From the NCBI GenBank assembly GCA_012517485.1, contig JAAYUT010000335.1:1-13087 (forward strand): a DNA stretch of 13,087 nucleotides, read 5' to 3'. How positions within the stretch are numbered: position 1 is the first letter of the stretch; each line of letters starts with the position of its first letter. This document shows, piece after piece, positions 1-7,452 of the stretch. The position numbers and the translations under genes are program-made. A model generated the notes under the pieces. It was not told where the DNA came from. It saw only the letters and a list, made by a program, of their open reading frames with translations, and searched no databases. This DNA is from Candidatus Atribacter fermentans. Lineage in GTDB: Bacteria > Atribacterota > Atribacteria > Atribacterales > Atribacteraceae.

Positions 1-3
1 AAA

Positions 4-1677
4 GTGAACAGAGGCTGTTTAATGCACTTAGCAAATAGTCTCTGTTCACCAATCTCGATTGCACGAGTACTTATGAATCGGGGTATTATTTCCCCGAATC
101 AGGCTCGTTCTTTTTTAGATCCAGACCTCTCCTCTCTGGATAATCTCCGTTCGTTGCCCGACCTCAGAAAAGCTGTTTTATTAATTGATTCGGTTATCAA
201 GGGAAATGGCAAAATCCTCATTTTTGGAGACTATGATGCTGATGGATTAACTGCTTGTGCAATTCTTTTTCTTTTTTTAAAAAAATTAACTCCTTACGTC
301 AATACCTATATCCCTAGTCGTTTTCACGAAGGATATGGTTTGTCGGAAAAAGCCGTTGAAAACATACTCAATAGCAGTCCCGATTTGGTTATTACTGTGG
401 ATGCTGGAATTAAAGACGTCAAGGGAGTCAGCATTTTAAAAAACAAAGGAATTCGAGTTATTATAACCGATCATCATGTTCCCCACCCCGATGAAAAACC
501 GAATGCCGATGTATTGGTTTCGACCTGGGATTGGAATAGTCAAAAAATCATTCTTCCCTTATCTGGTGCAGGAGTTGCTTTAGCCTTAGCGCATGAATAT
601 GCCATCTATCGAGGAATGGCTTTTTCTCCCATTGAAGAATTCATTGCTTTAGCCTGTGTGGGAACAGTAGGAGATGTCGTCCCGTTACAGGATGAGAACC
701 GAGTCATTGTGAAATATGGTTTAAAGAAAATGAATCAAAATCCTGGTTGTGGATTACAAGCGCTTTTAGAAGTTGTTGGTTTTAATAATAAAGATATAGA
801 ATCAGAACAAATTGGTTATATCATTACTCCTCGATTAAATGCTGCAGGAAGAGTTGAAGATCCCAGAGTCGCCTTTGAGCTTTTGATTAGTGATAATTAT
901 CATAACGCTCTCCAGCATGCTAAGCTTCTTAATGAATTAAATCAAAAGCGACAAAAAGAAGAGAATAAGGTGTTCTCTAATTTGTTTGAAGACAAAAAGA
1001 ATCAGGAGTCCATGAAAGATGATATTGTAGTCGTTTCTGGGAAAAATTGGAGTACGGGTGTTTTAGGAATTATTGCTTCCCGATTAAGCGAACGTTTACT
1101 GCGACCGGTTGTTGTTTTGAGTGAAAATGAAACCTTTGCAATAGGTTCAGCCCGAAGTATTTTAGGTTTTAATATAACTGATGCTTTGGACAAAGTCTCA
1201 TCGTTGCTCATTCGACACGGAGGTCATGAAATGGCAGCTGGGCTTAAAATTCCTTTACATAATCTTGAGATATTCAGACAGAGGCTCAATGAGTTATTCG
1301 GTGAGCGAATAAGGTTTCTGCAAGAAAAAAATGGTATCATTGTTGATGCTCAAGTAACCATGGCTGATGTGGATTCACAGCTCATGCTATGGTTAAAAAA
1401 ACTGGAACCATTTGGGGAAAAAAATCCCAATCCGTTATTTATATCTTCAGATGTTATCGTTAATGAAAGGTGGTTTTCGGGAAAAAACCGACAGTATTTG
1501 GAATTAGTTCTTATGCAAAACAATAAAATGAGACAACATCGTATTGATGCAATGATTCGGAGCGAGAATGTATCTGATTTAGCTTCAAGTTCATTGATCG
1601 ATTTAATATTTGAAGTACGTAAAAGATATTGGGACCAACCTTATTTAAAAATTATGGACTGGCGGATAAAAAAATGA
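4..1677 (+). CDS. recJ: Single-stranded-DNA-specific exonuclease RecJ (5' end possibly truncated)
   Basis: RecJ is a cytoplasmic 5'-to-3' exonuclease acting on single-stranded DNA in recombination and mismatch or base-excision repair. Its DHH-family metal motifs are all visible: DYDADG (residues 76-81), TVDAG (131-135), the DHH triad (156-158) and GTVGDVVPL (220-228), followed by PRLNAAGR (276-283). The DHHA1 domain carries GSARS (381-385) and HGGHEMAAG (405-413), and a C-terminal OB-like region follows, so the catalytic core is intact. At about 557 residues it is close to full family length. The frame is still open at the first base of the window, and RecJ proteins usually have 10-25 further residues before the segment seen here. 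The GTG at 4 is therefore only the first usable start, and the real one may lie upstream. It heads the operon continued by apt, rel, dtd and a metallo-hydrolase. Confidence 0.95.
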   Translation: MNRGCLMHLANSLCSPISIARVLMNRGIISPNQARSFLDPDLSSLDNLRSLPDLRKAVLLIDSVIKGNGKILIFGDYDADGLTACAILFLFLKKLTPYVNTYIPSRFHEGYGLSEKAVENILNSSPDLVITVDAGIKDVKGVSILKNKGIRVIITDHHVPHPDEKPNADVLVSTWDWNSQKIILPLSGAGVALALAHEYAIYRGMAFSPIEEFIALACVGTVGDVVPLQDENRVIVKYGLKKMNQNPGCGLQALLEVVGFNNKDIESEQIGYIITPRLNAAGRVEDPRVAFELLISDNYHNALQHAKLLNELNQKRQKEENKVFSNLFEDKKNQESMKDDIVVVSGKNWSTGVLGIIASRLSERLLRPVVVLSENETFAIGSARSILGFNITDALDKVSSLLIRHGGHEMAAGLKIPLHNLEIFRQRLNELFGERIRFLQEKNGIIVDAQVTMADVDSQLMLWLKKLEPFGEKNPNPLFISSDVIVNERWFSGKNRQYLELVLMQNNKMRQHRIDAMIRSENVSDLASSSLIDLIFEVRKRYWDQPYLKIMDWRIKK

Positions 1678-1691
1678 AAGGGATGAAACAA

Positions 1692-2207
1692 ATGGATTTA
1701 GCTTCTATTATTCGTAACGTTCCTAATTTTCCAAAAGCTGGAATTCAATTTAAAGATATAACAACTTTATTAAAAAACAAAGATGCCTTTCACCAAGTAG
1801 TTGATTCACTGTTTCATCTTTTTGATGGTCAACATGTGGATATCGTGGTTGGAATCGAAGCCCGTGGTTTTATTTTAGGTTCTGCCGTAGCCTATCTTTT
1901 AAATTCTGGTTTTGTGCCGGTTCGGAAAAAGGGAAAACTACCAGCAGCAGTTCGATCAAAAACGTATGATTTGGAATATGGAAATGCCACCTTAGAAATG
2001 CATGTAGATGCCATAGAAAAAAATCAAAAAGTGGTTATTATCGACGATTTGTTGGCAACTGGGGGAACAATTCAAGCTGTATGTGAGATGGTTGAGGAAG
2101 CTGGTGGAGAGATTATCGGAATCGCCTTTTTAATCGAGTTAGAGTCTTTACAAGGGAGAAAAGCTATCCAGAAATATCCAGTATACTCTTTAATTAAATT
2201 AGACTGA
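1692..2207 (+). CDS. apt: Adenine phosphoribosyltransferase
   Basis: Apt converts adenine and PRPP to AMP and pyrophosphate in cytoplasmic purine salvage. The PRPP-binding motif VVIIDDLLATGGT sits at residues 114-126. The family blocks FPKAGIQFKDIT (13-24), VVGIEARGF (52-60) and FVPVRKKGKLP (74-84) are all present. Three in-frame ATGs (1674, 1683, 1692) are possible. I chose 1692 because it follows an AAAGGGA ribosome-binding site at 1677-1683 by 8-9 bases and gives 171 residues beginning MDL, matching the length and N-terminus typical of Firmicutes Apt. The ATG at 1674 would overlap the recJ stop in an ATGA arrangement, so translational coupling is possible either way. Neighbours recJ and rel form a conserved cluster, linking purine salvage to (p)ppGpp metabolism. 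Confidence 0.95.
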   Translation: MDLASIIRNVPNFPKAGIQFKDITTLLKNKDAFHQVVDSLFHLFDGQHVDIVVGIEARGFILGSAVAYLLNSGFVPVRKKGKLPAAVRSKTYDLEYGNATLEMHVDAIEKNQKVVIIDDLLATGGTIQAVCEMVEEAGGEIIGIAFLIELESLQGRKAIQKYPVYSLIKLD

Positions 2208-2256
2208 GTTATTCAATCCTTCTCTCTTGATTGATGAAGAGTGGGAAGAGGGATAT

Positions 2257-4467
2257 ATGCTTCAAAATAGTGAAGAAGTAAATAATATTTATTCCAAAAT
2301 TATTACCCTTGAATCGCTGCAAGAGAAAATCGATTCTTATAACCCCAATAGCGACCGAGAGCTGATAAAAAAAGCTTATAATTATTCGGTAACTGCTCAT
2401 TCAGGGCAAAGTCGTCTATCAGGTGAACCTTATATTATCCATCCATTATCTGTGGCTCATATTGTTGCTGATCTTCGCATGGATGATAGTACGATTGCCG
2501 CTGCTCTGCTTCATGATGTTTTAGAAGACACCAAAATCACTGAAATTCAACTCAATGAAAGTTTTGGGAAAGAAATAACCTCACTGGTAAAAGGGGTTAG
2601 CAAGTTGAATGTTGGGTTTCATTTTAGTTCCAAAGAGGAAGAACAGATAGAAAATTATCGACGTCTCTTTGTCGCTATGGCCGAGGATATTCGGGTTATT
2701 ATAATAAAATTAGCTGATCGCTTACATAATATGCGAACCTTGAAATACCAATATCGGGATAAAAAAGAGTTAATCGCAAGAGAAACCTTAGAAATATTTG
2801 CTCCAATCGCTCATCGTTTGGGAATTGGGATGATTCAAACTGAATTAGAAAACTTAAGTCTTTTTTTTCTTGATCCTGAATCGTATTGTAATATCCAACA
2901 AGGGATTGAAAAAATTAGAGATCACCGAGAAAAACAAATCCAAGAAGCAACGGAAAAGCTTTCTCAAAGAATTCAACAAGCTAATTTGGTCGTAGAAATC
3001 CAAAGCCGCTTAAAGAATATTTATAGCATCTATTTAAAAATCAATCGTCAAAATGTAAGCCTCGAAGATCTTCATGATTTGATTGCCCTTCGAGTTATAA
3101 CGAATACTGTCGAAGAATGCTATGCAGTTTTAGGGCTCGTTCATTCACTTTGGGTACCAGTAGCGGGGAGATTTAAAGACTATATTGCTCTTCCTAAATC
3201 GAACATGTACCAATCTCTTCATACTACAGTGATCGGTCCCGGAGGAGTTCCAATGGAAATTCAAATTCGGACCAAAGAGATGCATCATATTGCCGAGTAT
3301 GGTATTGCTGCCCATTGGAGGTATAAAGAGGGGAAATCGGCTGATTCGGCTGATACCTTTAACGAACGTATGGCTTGGTTAAGGCAAATATTGGAATGGC
3401 AACAAGATCTAAGAACAACCAATGAATTTATTGAAAGTCTTAAAATCGACCTTTTTGATGATGAGGTATATGTATTTACCCCAAAAGGAGATTTAAAAAA
3501 ACTCCCGAAAGGGTCAAGTCCTATTGATTTTGCTTATTTAATACACACCGAAGTCGGAAATAATTGTATTGGTGCCCGAGTGAATAAGCAAATTGTTCCG
3601 TTGGATTATGAACTTAAAAGTGGAGATATCGTGGAAATAATTTCTTCCCGTTCTGCTTCTGGTCCCAGCATGGATTGGTTGAGGATTGCCAAAACCCCAG
3701 CGGCGAGAAATAAAATACGTGCTTTTCTACGCAAAAAAAATCGAGAAGCCAATCGAGAACGGGGAAAGTTATTCATGGAGAGGGAGTTGGAAAAATTTGC
3801 GCTCACTTCAGAAGAACAAAACCTGGTGAATGCAAAAATTGCTGAGTTCATGGCAGACAACAATTATAAAACAATAGATGATCTCCATGTCATAATCGGA
3901 GAAGGGCGGCTTACTATCCGCCAGTTTATTGGGAAGGTTGTTCCTTTTGAAATACGAAAACGTTTTCAAATTCGACGAAAAACCGAAACCAAAAAAACTG
4001 CTCAAACGAGTGGAGACGGGGTAATAATCCAGGGCGCAACAGGTTTAGCAGTGAAGTTAGCCCGTTGTTGTACGCCAATTCCGGGAGACAAAATTGTTGG
4101 GTATGTAACATTAGGGAAAGGGATCACAGTCCATCGTTTGGATTGTCATAATTTAACTAGGTTAACCCAAGATGAAGAACGATTAGTTGAGGCAGAGTGG
4201 GATGAAAGTTATGGTCGTTTTTACGATGCTGGTTTGGTTATTGATGCTTTAGATCGTCCAAAACTCTTAGTGGATATTACGAACACCGTATCCAATTATG
4301 GGGTTAGTATTCGTTCAGTTCATGCTCATTCAATGATGAATGATGCCCGGATATATTTAGTTATTTCGATAAAAAATAAAGTTGAGCTCGATCATCTTTT
4401 TCGAGAAATAAAAAAGGTCTCCAATGTTAGAAATGTTCGAAGAGGAGGAATATTTGGATTACGGTGA
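2257..4467 (+). CDS. rel: Bifunctional (p)ppGpp synthetase/hydrolase (RelA/SpoT homologue, Rel)
   Basis: Long RSH protein that makes and degrades the stringent-response alarmone (p)ppGpp. The N-terminal HD hydrolase looks active: H48, HD at 86-87, ED at 90-91, and D154/N158 within KLADRLHNMR. The synthetase domain has D274, the RFKD loop at 305-308 (the basic RxKD form found in bifunctional enzymes, not the acidic ExDD of RelA-only enzymes) and E334 in MEIQIRT. A TGS domain (about 402-463), a helical region, a conserved Cys segment with RCCTPIPGD (603-611) and a C-terminal ACT domain (about 655-733) complete the usual architecture. I start at ATG 2257 (736 residues) because a purine-rich ribosome-binding site (GGAAGAGGG, 2244-2252) ends 4 bases upstream. 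A TTG at 2227 would add ten residues with no better support. The stop overlaps the dtd start by 4 bases. Confidence 0.96.
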   Translation: MLQNSEEVNNIYSKIITLESLQEKIDSYNPNSDRELIKKAYNYSVTAHSGQSRLSGEPYIIHPLSVAHIVADLRMDDSTIAAALLHDVLEDTKITEIQLNESFGKEITSLVKGVSKLNVGFHFSSKEEEQIENYRRLFVAMAEDIRVIIIKLADRLHNMRTLKYQYRDKKELIARETLEIFAPIAHRLGIGMIQTELENLSLFFLDPESYCNIQQGIEKIRDHREKQIQEATEKLSQRIQQANLVVEIQSRLKNIYSIYLKINRQNVSLEDLHDLIALRVITNTVEECYAVLGLVHSLWVPVAGRFKDYIALPKSNMYQSLHTTVIGPGGVPMEIQIRTKEMHHIAEYGIAAHWRYKEGKSADSADTFNERMAWLRQILEWQQDLRTTNEFIESLKIDLFDDEVYVFTPKGDLKKLPKGSSPIDFAYLIHTEVGNNCIGARVNKQIVPLDYELKSGDIVEIISSRSASGPSMDWLRIAKTPAARNKIRAFLRKKNREANRERGKLFMERELEKFALTSEEQNLVNAKIAEFMADNNYKTIDDLHVIIGEGRLTIRQFIGKVVPFEIRKRFQIRRKTETKKTAQTSGDGVIIQGATGLAVKLARCCTPIPGDKIVGYVTLGKGITVHRLDCHNLTRLTQDEERLVEAEWDESYGRFYDAGLVIDALDRPKLLVDITNTVSNYGVSIRSVHAHSMMNDARIYLVISIKNKVELDHLFREIKKVSNVRNVRRGGIFGLR

Positions 4468-4919
4468 GAGCGCTTATTCAAAGAGTGAGCAACGCACGGG
4501 TTTTAATTGATGGCAAGATAGTTGGTGAAATCGGGAAAGGGTTGGTGGTATTTTTAGGAGTTGGGAAAAACGATAGTTCAGCAGACGTTGATTTTATGAC
4601 GAGGAAAATTCCTCAACTTCGAATATTCGATGATTCTCAAGGCAAAATGAATATCAGTCTAAATGAAATACAGGGTGAAATTCTTCTGATATCACAATTC
4701 ACTCTTTATGGGAATTGTCGAAGGGGTCTTCGACCAAGTTATGATGAAGCAGCTCCACCGCCACAAGCCCAGAAACTTTATGACCAAGTAGCTCAAAAAT
4801 TGAGTAACCAGAATATCATCATAGCTGAAGGGGTCTTCGGAGCGGTAATGCAAGTTGAATTGTGTAATGATGGTCCAGTGACGATTTTGCTTGACAGCAA
4901 GGAAAGGAGACGGACATGA
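4464..4919 (+). CDS. dtd: D-aminoacyl-tRNA deacylase
   Basis: Dtd hydrolyses D-amino acids wrongly attached to tRNA (for example D-Tyr-tRNA) and also glycine mischarged on tRNA-Ala, protecting translation. The diagnostic SQFTLYG motif is at residues 77-83 and the cross-subunit Gly-cisPro motif lies within NDGPVT at 135-140. The GVFGAVMQVE block (123-132) is also typical, and 151 residues is the usual family length. The start is a GTG at 4464 overlapping the rel stop (GTGA). It gives the characteristic N-terminus MRALIQRV, so it is well supported although the nearest good ribosome-binding site (AGAGGAGG, 4441-4448) is a long 15 bases away. Translation is therefore probably coupled to rel. The rel-dtd pairing is common in bacteria. 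Confidence 0.95.
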   Translation: MRALIQRVSNARVLIDGKIVGEIGKGLVVFLGVGKNDSSADVDFMTRKIPQLRIFDDSQGKMNISLNEIQGEILLISQFTLYGNCRRGLRPSYDEAAPPPQAQKLYDQVAQKLSNQNIIIAEGVFGAVMQVELCNDGPVTILLDSKERRRT

Positions 4920-5575
4920 GTAGCAAGGTGAAAGTTACTGTTTATACCTTAGGTGATTTAATGACCAATTGTTACTGTCTTTGTGATCGTAATGATGCTC
5001 TCCTTATAGATCCTGGAGGTCCATCGCAAGAACTGATTGAGTTTTTCGTTTCTCAAAAATTGAATTTAAGGTATATTATCAATACTCACGGCCATATTGA
5101 TCATATTCTGGGGAATGACTTTTTTAAGGATTTTTTTCCCTCTGCTAAAATTCTTATTTATGAAGCAGATATGGCATATCTTAACCATCCCGATCTCAAT
5201 TTATCAACCGAGTTTTCTCAACCTTATCGCTCACCAGAACCAGACATTCTTATTCGAGGAAAAAAAGAACTATTTGAACTGTTTGATGAAGAGGTATTCT
5301 TTTATCATAGCCCAGGCCATACACCGGGAAGCATGTGTTTATCCTTCCCAAACCACAAATGGCTTTTTTGCGGTGATACGCTTTTTGCAGGATCGATAGG
5401 AAGAACCGATCTTCCTGGGGGTTCATTTCAAGATATGGTTGAGTCCCTAACCCTAATTATGCACTGTTTTGATGATGAAACCAGAGTCTTTCCCGGTCAC
5501 GGTCCGGAAACAACTATTGGGAATGAGAAAAAAATGAATCCTTATATCCTTGAATATGTGAATTGTATTCGTTAA
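4916..5575 (+). CDS. MBL-fold metallo-hydrolase, glyoxalase II-like (YcbL-type)
   Basis: Metallo-beta-lactamase-fold hydrolase of the hydroxyacylglutathione-hydrolase-like group. The metal-binding signature is complete: THGHIDH (57-63, giving H58, H60, D62 and H63), H135 in HSPGHTPGS, D154 in FCGDTLF and H195 in FPGHGPETT. At 219 residues it consists of the catalytic domain only and lacks the C-terminal substrate-binding helices of classical glyoxalase II. Substrates of such short versions are mostly unknown, so thioester hydrolysis is a family-level guess. The ATG at 4916 overlaps the dtd stop (ATGA), and AAGGAGA (4904-4910) lies 5 bases upstream. It is the last gene of the operon. In many Firmicutes hisS-aspS follow at this point, but here a repeat-rich convergent gap follows instead. 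Confidence 0.9.
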   Translation: MSSKVKVTVYTLGDLMTNCYCLCDRNDALLIDPGGPSQELIEFFVSQKLNLRYIINTHGHIDHILGNDFFKDFFPSAKILIYEADMAYLNHPDLNLSTEFSQPYRSPEPDILIRGKKELFELFDEEVFFYHSPGHTPGSMCLSFPNHKWLFCGDTLFAGSIGRTDLPGGSFQDMVESLTLIMHCFDDETRVFPGHGPETTIGNEKKMNPYILEYVNCIR

Positions 5576-5587
5576 TTTTTTCTTCAT

Positions 5588-5765
5588 CATTTATTCAAAT
5601 TTTTTCAATATCCTTTCAGGAAAATGAAAAGGCACCCTCTCCGCCGTAAAACGGCACTGTGCGAGGAGGGGAATTGTTGAATTCATTCCCCCGTTGAGGG
5701 GAGTTAGGGTGGTGTGCCTTTATTTTTTTTTCATCACTTTTCATTTATTCGAATTTTTCAAGATA
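5588..5765 (+). repeat. Imperfect direct-repeat pair flanking an inverted-repeat element
   Basis: An AT-rich stretch at 5588-5610 (CATTTATTCAAATTTTTTC...) recurs at 5742-5765 (CATTTATTCGAATTTTTC...) with only a few differences, and both copies are preceded by a T-rich TTCATCA segment. The copies are 154 bases apart and bracket the inverted-repeat element at 5627-5721. This can be seen directly. Whether it reflects a duplication made on insertion, unequal recombination or chance in AT-rich DNA cannot be decided here. Confidence 0.55.
5627..5731 (+). repeat. Composite inverted-repeat (MITE/REP-like) element ending in a T tract
   Basis: The ends are inverted: AAAGGCAC at 5628-5635 pairs with GTGCCTTT at 5714-5721, and CACCCT (5633-5638) pairs with AGGGTG (5706-5711). 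Inside are GCCGT/ACGGC (5643-5647 and 5651-5655), GGGGAAT/ATTCCCC (5668-5674 and 5685-5691) and the alternative CCCC/GGGG hairpin at 5688-5701. A run of nine T (5723-5731) follows the outer stem, so on the + strand the whole unit could terminate transcription of the recJ-to-hydrolase operon. It is more GC-rich than its surroundings and encodes no plausible protein. A dispersed non-coding repeat is the simplest reading, but copy number cannot be judged from one window. Confidence 0.6.
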
Positions 5766-5766
5766 G

Positions 5767-5860
5767 ACCCTCATACCAATTTTGTGGCACCAATTGAGGG
5801 TGAAAACCCAATTCGACATGCCATGGCATGTCGCTACATGAATTGGATGCAATACATTGC
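5767..5860. repeat. Palindrome-rich intergenic block with a perfect 20-base palindrome
   Basis: Four inverted repeats lie within 94 bases: ACCCTCA/TGAGGGT (5767-5773 and 5795-5801), the outer arms CCAATT/AATTGG (5808-5813 and 5841-5846), a perfect 20-base palindrome at 5814-5833 (half-site CGACATGCCA) and GCAAT/ATTGC (5849-5853 and 5856-5860). ACCAATT also occurs twice directly (5775-5781 and 5789-5795). The block lies just downstream of the phosphohexomutase stop on the - strand. It may fold in RNA as a cruciform-like structure, but no long T tract follows on either strand, so it is not a standard terminator. No protein-coding sense is visible. Confidence 0.6.
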
Positions 5861-5884
5861 GCTCCTATATGAAAAATCAAATAA

Positions 5885-7234
5885 TCATATTGAGTTAATG
5901 ATATCTAAATATTTTTGAACAAGAGCTTCAGCTCTTTCTTTATCTTGAGATTCAGCAAAGATGCGAAGAAGAGGTTCTGTCCCAGAAGGTCGAATTAAAA
6001 GCCATGAACCATCAGGATAATTCACTTTGTATCCATCTATCGTAACTCGATTTTTTTCTTCTGAAGTTAACCGATCAATTTCACTTAGAATTTTTTCTTT
6101 TTTCTCAGGGTTAACAGTTTTTTTCATTTTAATTTGATAATATTGAGGAAGTTCTTTGAGGAGATCATCAAGCGATTTTTCTTTGGTGGCCATAATATGA
6201 AGGATTCGAGCCGCTGCTATGGCACCATCTCTTCCCCAAACGAAGTCAGGAAATATCATACCACCATTTTCTTCACAACCAAAAATTCCCTGATTCTCTT
6301 GCAGAGCTTTGGCGACAACCAGATCACCAACTTCGGTCGCGATAAAACCTCTTCCGGTTTTTTTGGCAATTTCACTTAACATGTTAGAAGTAGCAACCGT
6401 AGTTACAATCGGTCCAGGGATATCCTGTTGGGCTAATTCGTTGGCAACCAAGCTAACACTATAATCACCAGGAACAAATTCACCATTGGGGCGAATCACG
6501 ATTAAACGATCACCATCTCCATCCTGAGCAAATCCGATATGAAATGATGCGTGAGTAATAAGAGTGATGAGATCAGTTAAGTTGTCAGGAGTCGGTTCGG
6601 GGTTTCTCCCTGGGAAACGACCATCAGGATGGGCATTGAGGCTCACGACGCGACATCCAAGATCACTTAGTAACTGAGGGGTAATCAGACAAGGCGCGCC
6701 ATTCGCACAGTCAATTATTACTCGAAATCGGCTTTGCTGTATGAGAGGGACATTGACTTTTGCTTCAATGGCTTGAATATAATCACTATTTACATCACGT
6801 TTAATGGTTTTTTGGGGAACATCCTGCCAAGACACTAAGTGATATTTTTCCGAATAAAATATCTTTTCAACCTCAACATCTTTTTCTCGATCCAAGCCTT
6901 TACCAGTTTTTTCCATAAATTTAATACCATTCCATTGAGGGGGATTATGACTGGCAGTTATCATTGCACCCCAAGCACCCCATTGCCGGCAAGCCCACTG
7001 AAGGGTGGGAGTAGCGGTGAGACCTAATTCAATGACTTGACAACCACAGGCAAGGAGGCCGGAGATAACGGCATCATAAATCATTTCACTGTGTTTGCGG
7101 GCATCTCTCCCTACAACAACGGTTTCCTGATTGATATAGGTTCCGAAACTGTAAGCTAATTTCAATGCAAAATCAGGAGTAAGTACTTCATTGACAATTC
7201 GTCGAATACCAAAAGTACCGAATAACTTTTCCAT
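5885..7234 (-). CDS. glmM: Phosphoglucosamine mutase / phosphohexomutase, archaeal-type
   Basis: Member of the alpha-D-phosphohexomutase family, which moves a phosphate between the 1- and 6-positions of hexoses. GlmM supplies glucosamine-1-phosphate for cell-wall precursors. The catalytic serine loop TASHNPP is at 93-99 (S95), the metal loop DGDGDR at 238-243, the sugar-specificity loop CEENGG at 320-325 and the phosphate-binding RPSGTEP at 415-421. All four domains are therefore present in 449 residues. The stretch EENGGMIFPDFVWGRDG resembles archaeal GlmM/dual phosphoglucomutases more than classical bacterial GlmM, so phosphoglucomutase or phosphomannomutase activity is also possible. The start is firm: AAAGGAGG (complement of 7242-7249) lies 7 bases before the ATG. 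The gene stands alone, convergent with the recJ operon and divergent from the GAF-ANTAR gene. I found no convincing promoter in the 218-base upstream gap. Confidence 0.88.
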   Translation of the reverse strand: MEKLFGTFGIRRIVNEVLTPDFALKLAYSFGTYINQETVVVGRDARKHSEMIYDAVISGLLACGCQVIELGLTATPTLQWACRQWGAWGAMITASHNPPQWNGIKFMEKTGKGLDREKDVEVEKIFYSEKYHLVSWQDVPQKTIKRDVNSDYIQAIEAKVNVPLIQQSRFRVIIDCANGAPCLITPQLLSDLGCRVVSLNAHPDGRFPGRNPEPTPDNLTDLITLITHASFHIGFAQDGDGDRLIVIRPNGEFVPGDYSVSLVANELAQQDIPGPIVTTVATSNMLSEIAKKTGRGFIATEVGDLVVAKALQENQGIFGCEENGGMIFPDFVWGRDGAIAAARILHIMATKEKSLDDLLKELPQYYQIKMKKTVNPEKKEKILSEIDRLTSEEKNRVTIDGYKVNYPDGSWLLIRPSGTEPLLRIFAESQDKERAEALVQKYLDIINSI

Positions 7235-7410
7235 AGGTAAGCCTCCTTTGATAGATTGGATGGGAATAGTTATGAAACCAAATCAACATCCACTTAAGTC
7301 AGAATTATTGTGCCTTCATCGTATTCTTGTTTTACTTTTAAGTTCCTCATTAAAAAAGAGGAATGCCGTTAGTTTATACATTGAAAAACCTATGCTTTTT
7401 GAACTATCTC

Positions 7411-7421
7411 TGTTATATAAT
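7411..7421 (+). promoter_or_regulatory. Possible extended -10 promoter for the GAF-ANTAR gene
   Basis: TGT directly precedes TATATAAT, giving an extended -10 (TGnTATA at 7411-7419) or a perfect TATAAT at 7416-7421. No good -35 sits at the right distance; TTGAAC at 7399 is too close. It lies about 30 bases upstream of the ribosome-binding site. The surrounding DNA is very AT-rich, so chance is possible. Confidence 0.35.
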
Positions 7422-7452
7422 TATAGTGCATTTTTATCCAGGGAGGCAGATT

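Noticed and set aside
2219..2252. Polypyrimidine CCTTCTCTCTT upstream of a purine-rich ribosome-binding site of rel
   Set aside because: CTCTT can pair with AAGAG and might mask the site, but the pairing is short and imperfect; no other sign of a regulatory switch.
3606..4111. Open frames on the opposite strand of rel
   Set aside because: They shadow the strongly conserved rel reading frame and show no domain features or ribosome-binding sites.
5694..5918. 74-codon open frame across the convergent gap
   Set aside because: It runs through the repeat blocks and into the end of the mutase gene on the other strand, has low-complexity Phe-rich sequence, and no ribosome-binding site or family resemblance.
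7343..7363. TTCCTC/GAGGAA hairpin in the gap between the mutase and GAF-ANTAR genes
   Set aside because: A 6-bp stem with a 9-base A-rich loop and no T tract or conserved setting; easily random in AT-rich DNA. The loop size does not fit an ANTAR target.
7399..7421. TTGAAC as -35 paired with TATAAT at 7416
   Set aside because: Only 11 bases separate them, too short for a sigma-70 promoter; only an extended -10 reading is kept.
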